Source of the DNA: Adiantum capillus-veneris
Lineage: Eukaryota; Streptophyta; Polypodiopsida; Polypodiales; Pteridaceae
Assembly: GCA_014529385.2 (NCBI GenBank)
Contig: CM043971.1
Coordinates: 97,742,485 to 97,806,484, forward strand
Length of the DNA stretch: 64,000 nucleotides
Reading direction: 5' to 3'
The notes beneath the pieces are model-generated. The model searched no databases and was not told where the DNA came from. It was given only the letters and a program-made list of their open reading frames with translations. This document shows, piece by piece, positions 9,352-20,045 of the stretch (positions within the stretch are counted from its first letter, which is position 1; the number at the start of each line of letters is the position of its first letter). Both the position numbers and the translations under genes were made by a program.

Positions 9352-11317
9352 TTTAGGAAAGGTGGTCCTACCTTGTGCTTATTCAACACGCATACTTTGC
9401 ACATAAAGCAAGGACTGTGGTATTTTTTTAGACTGCATACAACTTTTTCTTGTTGTTGTATCAAGGAGCTCAGTATGGTAACTATGGGCATGATATACCC
9501 CCGTCTGTTATGGGCTGACATGGTATGGTATAACATCATTGAAATGTAAATGGTAGGTGCTCCTGACCTTGGACTGGTTATGCCGCTTCTTTGGTAAGTT
9601 GTCGGGGTCTGTTGGCTCTTCTTACTGTGTATGTTGGCACCTCTAAGGCCCGTAAAAGACAATGATTGGCTGGAATGCTTTGGCATACATTGGTAGATAG
9701 GGTTTTTTCTGCTGTTTTTTGGAAAGGAACTATGTGCAGTATGGCTTTAAACTGCGATATGATCTTGTAAATGGGATTTTTTTTAAAAACTGTTGCATGG
9801 AATTACCATCTGCCGACTTTACTAATCTCGGCATAACTGGTTTTTTTCTAATAATAGGGCTATTCTTGGCCTTTACAATAACTGAGGCGCTGTTTACTTT
9901 TGCATTATTGTGCGTACTCACATTTCCTAGTCTTGGCATAACTGGTTCTTTTCAAAAAATGGGGTTACTCTCGGCCTTTGTAGAAACTGAGGCACTGGGT
10001 ACTCTTTATCACTGTGCATACTCACATGAAAGGATCATCATTCATACTTGAAAGTAAAGCTAGACATAACCCAACATTTTGGGTTTGCTTATGGTTTATG
10101 AAATGGTTCTCTGTTCAACTTTTGTTGGAAGGTAAGTATATGGCAGTTTTGGCTTCTACAGAAGCTCTGAAATGGTTGTACCTCGGATAAGGATGGAATC
10201 CTACTTTTGATGCATTGGTCGGTATTAATGAATGGCATGTTGTCTACTTTTTGTGACATGGAAGAACCTTCTGTATGGAGGGTGTGGTAAACTGTTGTAC
10301 CACAGTTTTCGGACCTATGATCTTGTTTATGTTGCTTTTATGGGAAGGAATATGATCCATTGCATTCTATGAAGGACCTGATCGTTATATTTTTGGATTG
10401 TTTACAACAGTTTCATTCACAGTTTGTTCTTTTTTTGGTCGGGCTAGGCTTCTACTACTTGGCTAGCTATAAGGTTGTAACTTATAGACTACATTGGATT
10501 TTATTTGTATGATAAAAACAACATCTGTTCTATACCTAGCAGATAGTATCTATGCTTGTTTACTAATAGAACCTCACTAAAATGACAGTTAAATAACTCA
10601 TGAAGGTTATTCTCTTTGGGGAATATACCACTCAGATTAAAAGGAGAATTCTGTCACTTAGATAAAAATTAATAATTTAACTTATATACAAAAAGGATTT
10701 ACTGTGGACCTAGCTTGTTAAAAGTTAAAAAAGTTTTGTAAGATGGACATGGATAACAACTGGTATGGTCCATTGATACCTATAAAACACATCCAAGGCT
10801 AACTGAATTGTTGTCTGGTTTGGACGGATGCAGGTAAGGAGTCTATCTTATCTTGGAAGCTTTTTTTACTTTGGCAAGCTACCTTACTCTGGATAAAGCA
10901 CTCACAGATGATTTGGGAAGGTTTTTTACTTTCTTCATACTGAAAGGGGATCTCTTTCCTATAGTCATTGTACTTAAATGATTCTAATACTGAGTTGTTT
11001 TTGTACATATCTATGCCTTGTTCCATTGCCAGCTGTCTTTTGAATGTAAAAATTCAATTATGTCTTATTATCTAAGATTTAATAGCTACACACACATCCT
11101 ATACATAAGGTTTCTCTTTCCAAGAGAAACCGGGATGCTGGCTATGGAAATTTTCTTCGAAATAGAGTTCTAAGTTGCACGCACAGTCTATAATCCCTTA
11201 ACTGGTTGACTGGTGTTAGGTGGTCCCTGTTAGACTCTTTTTCTGGTTCCCTGCTCACGGCTACTGTAGTCTTTGACTTAGCCGGTTGAAGGTTTGTAGG
11301 CCCAAAAAATATTACTG

Positions 11318-12516
11318 TTGCTACTTTACCTTTGTTTATGTTTACACTGTTCCCTTTTTCAGGACCACTTACCCTATAGAAAGATAGCTCGCATGACCAC
11401 TAATCACAACCTTGGGAATCATGCAAAGATTCTTGAACAGATCAAGCTCTACCTTAAGGGTCGTAAACCAAAGAATGCCTTGGCAATTAGAACTAGACCT
11501 TTCCTCTCTAGGAAGGCCAAAAATTGTATTACCTACTATGGCAAGTATTAGTAGACCTCACCGCAATGTTTTTTGCAGACACTTGCTCTTTCACAAGGAT
11601 TGGAACTTACCTTGGAAACCCTCTCAATGGCCACTTCTCTTGTTCTCAGATGTATTAGCAGCTTGGATGCTTCACAACTAATTTATGATTCGGCTCTTAC
11701 CTCTGACAAAAAGCTATTTGTCTTGCATATGCTGTCTTTTGATGACTGGATCTAAATTTTCGCCACTTTGGATAAAGAATCCATGGAAGGGGTTAATTTA
11801 ATTTCCCAATACATTGCCCAGCTCCCTCTTTTATCCTCGCAATATCAGCGAGAGCTTGCTCTGTTCTCCTCCTCTGGTGCAGATCTTTCTAACTTTCTTA
11901 GGAAGCTTTCTGGACTAAATCCTTCCTTTGTCTGTGCGTCTGCCACTCCTTCCATCTGGAATGTATTTCGTCCTTATGTGAAATGTGCCTGTAGATTTCT
12001 TGACCCTAAAGCCTCTTGTGAATCTAGCATAATGTAGTTTGATCATGCCATCTGGTTTCTTCTTAACCATTTGGACTTACTTTTTTCAGAAAAACGTGTG
12101 GTTTTCATCTTAACCATTTGGACTTACTTTTTCCAAAAAAACCTGTGGATTTTCATCTTTCTCTCATTTGCTCTTGGCTTGGTGGACAAGCTAAACAAAT
12201 TGTAATAGCACAGATTGCCTTCAACATCTTCCGTGGAATTATGCTTGATATTCTGAAGGAATTAAAACCTGATGAGCCTGGCATTTACTTAACTACTTAT
12301 GCTAACTTTAAGGGTGTGAAACTCATCACTAGTCTTCTTAAACCTTGTATTGATGAGGATGACTCCCCTGCTCTCAAAAGGGATAACTCTTTGATCACCC
12401 CTAACTCCTTCACTTCCTTCCTAACACCTAGTTCTTCCTCTAACCGAGGGAAAGCTCGTAGTTTTACAAGAGGAAGAGGCAGATCTCCCCCCATCAGGAA
12501 CTTCCCTAATTTCTAA
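11318..12516 (+). pseudogene. N-terminal part of the Penelope-like protein, broken
   Basis: Several open pieces follow in order: about 11412-11681, 11573-11755, 11768-12037 and 12118-12516. They change frame and are separated by stops. The sequence is ordinary protein-like (leucine- and serine-rich) and ends in a basic, low-complexity tail with a KARSFTRGRGRSPP segment. I recognise no endonuclease (GIY-YIG) motif. A duplicated segment, CTTAACCATTTGGACTTACTTTTT, occurs at about 12063 and 12109. Position and orientation make it the upstream coding region of the RT that follows. An acceptor-like TTTTTCAG at 11355-11362 could mark the 5' edge of the coding exon. Confidence 0.45.
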
Positions 12517-12525
12517 ACCCTGGTT

Positions 12526-14492
12526 ATGTTGCAGGTTACTACAAGTCCCTGCGGAAGAAGAACTCTCAACAAAGAAGATCTAGAAGATGGTTCTATTTAC
12601 ATACACTGTCTTTTTCACAATGTACTCCTCGATTGGATTCAATCAAAAAGACTTTTTTGTGAGTGTTTTGATCTACTTTTTGGCAATCACAAATTTCTCA
12701 ACAATATACTCATAGGATGGAAATATCATCATCCCATAAAAAGGTTGATCTATAATAATGACTTTCTTCGACAGGATTCTATCCCTCAATGTACATGTGC
12801 TAAGTTTTCCAGTTTTTGTGAAAATTTTGAGACTTTTGGCAACCATGTTTGCACTTGTGATCTTAGCATTATTAAAGCACTAAAATACGTAGGTTTTTAA
12901 CCAAAGGGCTCAATCATATGCCTAACTTTCCACAAAATCCATACCTTGCTCTATCAGTTATACTAAGCTGTCTCACTGACCTGGTAAGTGCTCTCCGAAT
13001 GGAGAAGACAGTTCTACCGAACTTAAGGGAAGTAGTGAAGGAATGCTTCCTTCATAAAATTTCACAACTTCCTAGTAATTGGTTGTCTTCTGAGGAATCT
13101 TGGCTTACTTCTCATCTCACTCTTGACTTTCAAAAGATCTCTAAAAAGTGGTTTGTTGTCGAGCTTGACAAAATCTCAAACTATCCCACTATTGTCTGCA
13201 AATACCTGGCTTGGAAGTTCGCTCGTAATCGAGTATCTGGTAAGGAATTCTTTCAGATAAATGCTACACCCCAAACCATTTACAATAAAATTGCTAATCA
13301 CTTCGGGTTGCTTGGCTATTCTATGTTGAACACTAAGCTATCAATGCTCTTTCCCACTTATAAAATCCATAAGCATAAGTTCAGGTGGATATCTGATGCC
13401 TCCAATTGTATTTTTTATGATATCACCAAGGATATCACTTTCTGCCTTGACCTTATTCTATCCGAATTTGAGCTTATTTGTGCCACTAAACAGAAAATCT
13501 ACCAGGACTTCTTACATGTGCAGTATAACCCCTTCTGGCTAGCAAAAAACTCTACAGAGGTCTCACTTAACCTTCCTCAGCAGATCTTCCACATCTTTAC
13601 TGCTGACATCATACAATGTTACGAAAACATTCCCCTTGATGGGGATCTTGGCCTTAAGGTTGTTCTTGCCAAGGTAATTAAACTAGCCTTCTCCAATGCT
13701 AGTAAGAAGAAGTTTTTCTACATCTCTCTCTCCAAAAAACCTAGATGGATTCACTTATGTCACTCCGTTCACTCCCATCACTTTGATGAAGCTAAGATTT
13801 GCTCCTACATTTGTTGGCTGCTAAACTCCTTTACTATAGTTTCAGGTGGTCTATGCTTTAACCAATCCCTTGGTATCCATATGGGTTTTTCATGCTCTCC
13901 TCTTATGTGTAATATCTAACTTGCTTTCTTTGAATACAAGTGGTGTCTGAGGACCATGGAAACTTACAAGAATAAACTCCCACAATTCAAACATACTTAT
14001 AGATACATGGATGACCTACTTAGTGTTAACAATAGGGACTTCCCCAAGGAAATCTATCTGATTTACCCTCACTGCTTAAAGATTGAACCCGCCTCTCTCC
14101 ATGAAACCATCACACCTAATGGTGCCTTCTGCACATCTGTACAATTTCTTAACCTCTCAATTTACCTTCATACCCCTCCTGTCGGTGGGTATGATCTTAG
14201 GTTTTTATGGAAAAGGGATCTCCTGAAACTGCTACTAATTGAATTCATAAAAAAGAATAGCAATAGGTCATACAAAGCTGCTATTAGCTCTTGTATCAGC
14301 CTACTACACTTAATTTGCTACTCTTCCTCTAATCCTTCTCTTGCCTGGGAGGAGGTCTTGTTACTTATTAAAAAGTATTGCCTTAATGGGTTTAATAGAA
14401 AACAAATATGCGACACTATCATACTAGCTCTCACACAACATAACACGCCTCGAATACACTTTAATCACAGAGAATCTCATTTCTCTTATTAG
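12526..14492 (+). pseudogene. Penelope-like reverse transcriptase, two or more lesions
   Basis: Three pieces read in order. Piece one (12526-12897) ends with an IPQCTCAKF / GNHVCTCDLSII block, a cysteine-rich signature seen in this RT class. Piece two (from 12918; open from about 12894) carries PTYKIHKHKFRWISD (about 13355), the first catalytic motif FTADIIQCYENIPL (about 13595), and FNQSLGIHMGFSCSPLMCNI (about 13858). Piece three carries YRYMDDLLSVNN (catalytic YMDD, 14004-14015), then IYPHCLKIE and a WKRD block. Between pieces one and two there is a one-base shift in a T-run at 12894-12898. Pieces two and three are in the same frame and split by one TAA (13917-13919). All three catalytic aspartates are present, so decay is recent or the breaks are recoded. 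No C-terminal endonuclease is visible. Confidence 0.75.
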
Positions 14493-14540
14493 GTAGTAGG
14501 CCCATACACAATGGGCCTACTACCAACCCATTGTGTATGG
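14492..14540 (+). promoter_or_regulatory. two mutually exclusive 14-bp hairpins at the RT stop
   Basis: Bases 14492-14505 and 14511-14524 are perfect 14-bp inverted repeats with a 5-base loop. Bases 14502-14515 and 14527-14540 are a second perfect 14-bp pair with an 11-base loop. The two stems share their central segment, so only one can form at a time. They begin at the last base of the RT stop codon and sit just before the right terminal repeat. Confidence 0.75.
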
Positions 14541-14938
14541 TGCCTGGGATAGGGTGGGTACACACACTTACACTATTGTAACTCACAGCTTCAAAAAAAA
14601 AAAATTCCACCCCACCCCCCCTCCCCCTCTTCTGCTCTTTTGCCCGGACCTGACTAGGTCACCATAAGAGAGGACACTTAAAATTATACCACTAGTTTGC
14701 TATAACCGGGGGGCTTAGCCCTTGTATCAATTATGATGCTCTGTACTTCTGGAGAGTCGAGAATGTTCAATGGCTTCTTCTCTCATAGCGTAGTGAAGGC
14801 GACCTCTCCCCCCTAACTCTCGATCTCCATTAATGGCTATCAGCGCACTACTCTATGCTATCACACACTCATAACGGAGTGCGGCCGGACTCTCTCACTA
14901 CCTTGACACAGTGGACGTGCATACCATCCTCCTCCTGC

Positions 14939-14946
14939 TATAAAAA
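14939..14946 (+). promoter_or_regulatory. TATA box in the right terminal repeat
   Basis: CTGCTATAAAAACAGG, homologous to 9133-9140 and about 100 bp upstream of the micro-ORF. Confidence 0.4.
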
Positions 14947-15040
14947 CAGGTGAGGGAACATCTCTGCCCCTCACTTAGCCATTGTTGTTGTGTTGAGTTG
15001 TTTTAAGAGCACCTACTGCCTGCTTCACAAACAAGGAAGA

Positions 15041-15157
15041 ATGGAGCTCACCACGCAAGTGACTCAGGTTCTCTTTTTTACCCTAGCTTGCTTCGTTGGT
15101 TTACTACACTATATGTTCTTGTCTGACATGTTAAAGATTAACACTAAAAGGCTTTAG
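15041..15157 (+). CDS. 38-residue hydrophobic micro-ORF in the right terminal repeat
   Basis: Begins MELTTQVTQVLFFTLACF, the same protein as at 9235-9351; the nucleotide differences seen are silent. See the left copy for the splice-site and promoter context. The retained frame could reflect recent origin of the repeat pair as easily as selection. Confidence 0.35.
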   Translation: MELTTQVTQVLFFTLACFVGLLHYMFLSDMLKINTKRL

Positions 15158-15224
15158 TTTAGGAAAGGTGGTCCTACCTTGTGCTTATTCAACACGCATA
15201 CTTTGCACATAAAGCAAGGACTGT

Positions 15225-15440
15225 GGTATTTTTTTAGACTGCATACAAGTGGCATTTTTCTTGTTGTTGTATCAAGGAGCTCAATATGGTAACTATGGGC
15301 ATGATATACCCCCGTCTGCTATGGGCTGACATGGTATTTTTTTAGACTACATACAACTGGCATTTTTCTTGTTGTTGTATCAAGGAGCTCAGTATGGTAA
15401 CTATGGGCATGATATACCCCCGTCTGCTATGGGCTGACAT
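15225..15440. repeat. 108-bp tandem duplication in the right terminal repeat
   Basis: Two units starting GGTATTTTTTTAGACT (15225 and 15333). The left terminal repeat has one copy, so the duplication arose after the repeats separated. Confidence 0.85.
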
Positions 15441-17012
15441 GGTATGGTATAACATCATGGAAATGTAAATGGTAGGTGCTCCTGACCTTGGACTGGTTAT
15501 GCCGCTTCTTTGGTAAGTTGTCGGGGTCTGTCGGCTCTCCTTATTGTGTATGGTTGGCACCTCTAAGGCCCATAAAAGACAATGATTGGCTAGAATGCTT
15601 TGGCATACATTGATAGATGGGGTTTTTTCTGCTATTTTTTGGAAAGGAACTATGTGCAATATGGCTTTAAACTGCGATATGATCTTGTAAATGGGTTTTT
15701 TTTTTAAATTGCTGCAGGGAATTACCGTCTGCAGACTTTACTTAATCTCGACATAACTGGTTTTTTTCTAATAATAGGGATATTCTTGACCTTTACAATA
15801 ACTGAGGTGCTATTTACTTTTGCATTACTTTGCGTACTCACATTTCCTAGTCTCGGCATAACTGGTTCTTTTCAAAAAATGGGGTTACTCTCGGCCTTTG
15901 TAGCAATTGAGGCACTGGGTACTCTATATCACTGTGCGTACTCACATTCTGAGGAAAGGATCATCATTCATACTTGAAAGTAAAGCTAGATATAACCCAA
16001 CGTTTTGGGTTTGCTTATGGTTTATGAAATGGTTCTCTGTTCAACTTTTGTTGGAAGGTAAGTATATGGCAGTTTTGGCTTCTACAGAAACTCTGAATGG
16101 TTGTACCTCGGATAAGGATAAAATCCTACTTCTGATGCATTGGTGGGTATTAATGAATGGCATGTTGTCTACTTTTTGTGACATGGAAGAACCTTCCATA
16201 TGGAGGGTGTGGTAAACTGTTGTACCATAGTTTTCGGACCTATGTTCTAGTTTATGTTGCTTTTATGGGAAGGATTATGATCCGTTGCATTCTATGAAGG
16301 ACCTGATCGTTATATTTTTGGATTGTTTACAACATTTGCATTCATAGTTTGTTCTTTTTTTGGTCAGGCTAGGCTTCTACTTCTTGGCTAGCTATAAGGT
16401 TAACTTATAGACTACATTGGATTCCATTTGTATGATAAAAACAACATCTGTTCTATACCTAGAAGATAGTATCTATGCTTGTTTACTAATAGAACCTCAC
16501 TAAAATGATAGTTAAATAACTCATGAAGGTTATTCTCTTTGGGGAATATACCACTCGGATTAAAATGAGAATTTTGTCACTTAGATAAAAAGTAATAATT
16601 TAACCTATATACAAAAAGGATTTACTGTGGACCTAGCTTGTTAAAAGTTAAAAAAAAATTATAAGATGGACATGGATAACAACTGGTATGGTCCATTGAT
16701 ACCTGTAAAACACATCCAAGGCTAACTGAATTGTTGTCTGGTTTGGATGGATGTAGGTAAGGACTCTATCTTATCTTGGAAGCTTTTTTTACTTTGGCAA
16801 GCTACCTTACTCTGGATAAAGCACTCACAGATGATTTGGGAAGTTTTTTTACTTTCTTCATACTGAAAAGGGATCTCTTTCCTACAGTCATTGTACTTAA
16901 ATGATTCTAATACTGAGTTGTTTTTGTACATATCTATGCCTACTTCCATTGCCAGCTGTCTTTTAAATGTAAAAATTCAATTATGTCTTCTTATCTAAGA
17001 TTTAACAGCTAC

Positions 17013-17089
17013 ACACACACACACACACACGCACGCACACACGCGTGCACGTGCACACACACGCGTGCACGTGCACACGCTCGTGTGTG

Positions 17090-17122
<33 letters not shown>
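17013..17122. repeat. alternating purine-pyrimidine block, (CA)n with CG/GT interruptions
   Basis: About 110 bases of almost strict purine-pyrimidine alternation: CA runs, ACGCGTGCACGTGCAC twice, then GCTCGTGTGTGTGCGCGC and another CA run. It is a strong Z-DNA candidate with internal palindromes. It abuts the right end of the Penelope-like element. Confidence 0.9.
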
Positions 17123-17126
<4 letters not shown>

Positions 17127-18386
17127 ATGCATGGGCCACCATGAGGAATATCTTCTTCAATTTTTGACTTTGTCTTCATATGTATTTATGGGACACACAA
17201 CCAAATGATGCCAAATGATTCAAATGATGCCCTTATTCTTATAAATTTGATTTCAACTTTGGGTAACTATGGAAATATTATCAATGCTAATTATTTGGTG
17301 AGTAGACAACGTCTTGCTTGCTAAATCTAAAGATACACAATGACATGGGTAGGGACGAATCGAGAATGTTGTAGGAGGTTGCCGACCATGCTTGGTATGA
17401 TTGTTTTTTTGACTTGAGTGAGCTTCTATTTAAAGAGAATTTCCCAACAAGGTATGTCTCTTTATGCTCTAGGTTTGGAAACTGCTCTTCAATGTAGGTT
17501 TATCTTGTCTCCTTTGTGTTTTTTTTTTTTTTGTTCAGAAGAAGCCATATTGTTGTTCGAAGAAATATAGATATAAATAGTGTGTATAGAGTTATGTCAT
17601 TCAAGATAGTTCGTAGGGATATATACATATATATATATATAATGTTGATAGCATTTTGTTGCAGAAGTAGAGAGGGCTTGTTATTCTTGTTGTTGGCCTT
17701 TATCTGGTTGCAAGATGACTTCAAGTTTGCTCTAGTCGATGTAATCTTCGATTGTACTTGTCATGAACAATGGCTACTAAAATGTGAATATGACATATTG
17801 AGCATGGAAGTTGATAATATTGTCTTGTTCTTCTCACTATTGGTTCTTTCTTGTCTATTTGCATGGAAATCTTAATTATGTGCTCTCTTTTATTGCTTTG
17901 TTGGTTTTCTTCTTTGTTATGTAGATATTGTACAATTCCTATGAGTGCTCATGCTGCTAACGTGGATACAAACACAAAATTCCTATGAGTGCTCATGTTG
18001 CTAACGTGGATGCAAACACAAAATTGAAAAGCTCTTCTTCAGACAGAGTAGTGATTGAGATTAGTTACTTCACATCTACTTTGAAGAAAGAAACAAGGTT
18101 GTACGTGCTGATACATCTTCAAAACATGGATGTGGACAAATGAAATCATGTTGATAGCATGGATTTCATAGTCACTAGATCACAACTTTTTTTTGGTAAT
18201 CACTTGTGAACATGTTTTAACATGTTAACAACTTCTCATGTTCACAATAATGCTGGTTTGGGGTGACTTGGGAACTGGCCAAAACCTCGTCGATTTTAGA
18301 CCGTCGGGCCCGTCGGATATCTCCAATACCTAGCGGTGTCCATCGCGGTTGTCAATAAGCCCAATGGGATATATTTTCCTATATAT
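17123..18386. other. no supported gene
   Basis: A 119-codon plus-strand frame at 17516-17875 is poly-Phe and (TA)n translation for much of its length and looks like chance. A 44-bp tandem duplication lies at 17935-18022 (unit ATTCCTATGAGTGCTCATG). I see no other features. Confidence 0.5.
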
Positions 18387-18830
18387 AACCGGCCCTAGTC
18401 TTCCGTTTGGGATATATTTCCTGATCATCTTCTCACCCACATGTACTGAGATTTGTATGTGTGGGTGTGAGTGGGTGTGTGTGCTCGTGCGAGCAACTGC
18501 ACACAGTCGTAGTGCGCAGCTAGATGTGTGCAGCCCGCTACACAAGGGGTGCATGTGTGTGTAAAATCATTCTTTGGACTGGTGCTTATCATGGGGTACT
18601 TGATCGGTAACCGGCCCTAGTCGTCCGTTTGGGATATATTTCCTGATCATCTTCTCACCCACATGTACCGAGATTTGTATGTGTGGGTGTGAGTGGGTGT
18701 GTGTGCTCGTGCGAGCAATTGCACACAGTCGTAGTGCGCAGCTAGATGTGTGCAGCCCACTACAAAAGGGGTGCATGCATGTATAAAATCATTCTTTGGA
18801 GTGGTGCTTATCATGGGGCACTTGATCGGT
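18387..18830. repeat. 222-bp tandem duplication
   Basis: Two adjacent units starting AACCGGCCCTAGTC (18387 and 18609) with few differences. Each includes a GT-rich stretch and ends before GGTAAC. The word GGTAA(C/G/T)GC(G/A) followed by TAAGT-like sequence recurs downstream at about 18829, 18889, 18935 and 18993, pointing to an older, more diverged repeat. No gene is supported; the small frames on both strands are translations of this repeat. Confidence 0.85.
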
Positions 18831-19268
18831 AACGCGGTTAAGTAGTGTCCTATAATAAGCATGGCACGTCATAGTGGTACTAGTCGGTAACGCAGCTAGG
18901 TTATATCTATATACAAATGCAGGCATATGGTCGGTAAGGCGACTAAGTTATGTCTGTATCCAATTCCTATTTCCTTAGATTCGGGCGGAACCTTGTTGGT
19001 AATGCAACAAAATGGTGTCGTTTTCTAGTGCATAACACATCAAAAATGTTGTACATTTGTCTGATTTTTAGGTTACAGGGCTTCTTTTATTTTTATGTGC
19101 GTGATTCATGAGATACTTGGTTGTTAACGTGGCTTGAGTATTTCTTAGATCATATTTTACTTCATATTATCTTTCTCTTCAATTTCATGAACTTCTAAAA
19201 TTTATGACATATTGTGTAATCTCTCTCTATCTCTATCTTCAAAAAAATAAAGATTCACACCATACAAT

Positions 19269-19270
<2 letters not shown>

Positions 19271-19338
<68 letters not shown>
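19271..19338. repeat. (TG)n microsatellite
   Basis: About 68 bases of uninterrupted TG dinucleotide in AT-rich DNA. Confidence 0.95.
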
Positions 19339-19342
<4 letters not shown>

Positions 19343-19737
19343 AAGAACCTGTAAACAATTGAAAATGCTATATTTAATTCACTATATTTCTTTTTATGAC
19401 ACTTTCAAAATATAAATAAACTTTAAAAAATTATTATGTGTTTCTTCACATAGAGTAATTATAAAGATAATTCAAAATTAGTATAGATCTCACTCTCTAT
19501 CTTTATCTCTCTCTCTAAAACTATAAATCAAATTAACAATCCCTAAAACAGTACTACTCTTTGTTACTTTATTTTCAAGATTTCAAAATGATATGTAGTG
19601 CAACTCTCTATATTGCCCTCCATGAAAATATAAAACAACTCCAGACATTACTTTTGTATATCTTTAAAAGTTCAAAAAACTACTCTAAATGCTTTTTCTA
19701 ATATCCGCTCTCTCCCTCTCTCTCTCTCTCTCTCTCA

Positions 19738-20045
19738 TTTTAGTGTAACTGGATAGCAATGTGATGTTTTCTTGATGTACGATTAATTATCTGGTTACTA
19801 TTATCTGACACTGTTTTTGTTTTTATTTTGAAAGATATGGATGCGTATTAAGTGTTTTGTGTTGTACTATTTTTTGAAGTATAATTAATGGTCTAGTTAA
19901 TGTTGTTTGACTCTCATTTTAGTGTAAATGGATAGCAATGTGATGTTTTTGTTGATGTACAATTAATTTTTTGGTTACTATTGTTCAACTCTTTTTTTTT
20001 GTTTTTGTTTGAAAGATATGGATGCGTATTAAGTGTTTTGTGTTG
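19738..20045. repeat. 180-bp-period duplication just upstream of the kinase pseudogene
   Basis: The segment from TTTTAGTGTAACTGGATAGC to GATGCGTATTAAGTGTTTTG (from about 19738) is repeated from about 19918 with small changes. The second copy runs directly into the open frame at 20033, so the duplication includes the 5' edge of that gene remnant. Confidence 0.75.

Larger units (their letters stand above)
14553..17012 (+). repeat. right terminal repeat (pseudo-LTR) of the Penelope-like element
   Basis: Same orientation and largely the same sequence as 8736-11096, from ACTTACACTATTGTAACTCAC to TTTAACAGCTACACACAC. It keeps the TATA box (14939-14946) and the micro-ORF. It has an extra 108-bp tandem duplication (units starting at 15225 and 15333). 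Scattered substitutions and short indels against the left copy suggest moderate age. Confidence 0.8.

Noticed and set aside
17516-17875. 119-residue hydrophobic ORF
   Set aside because: Starts in a T-run and crosses a (TA)n tract; no homology recognised.
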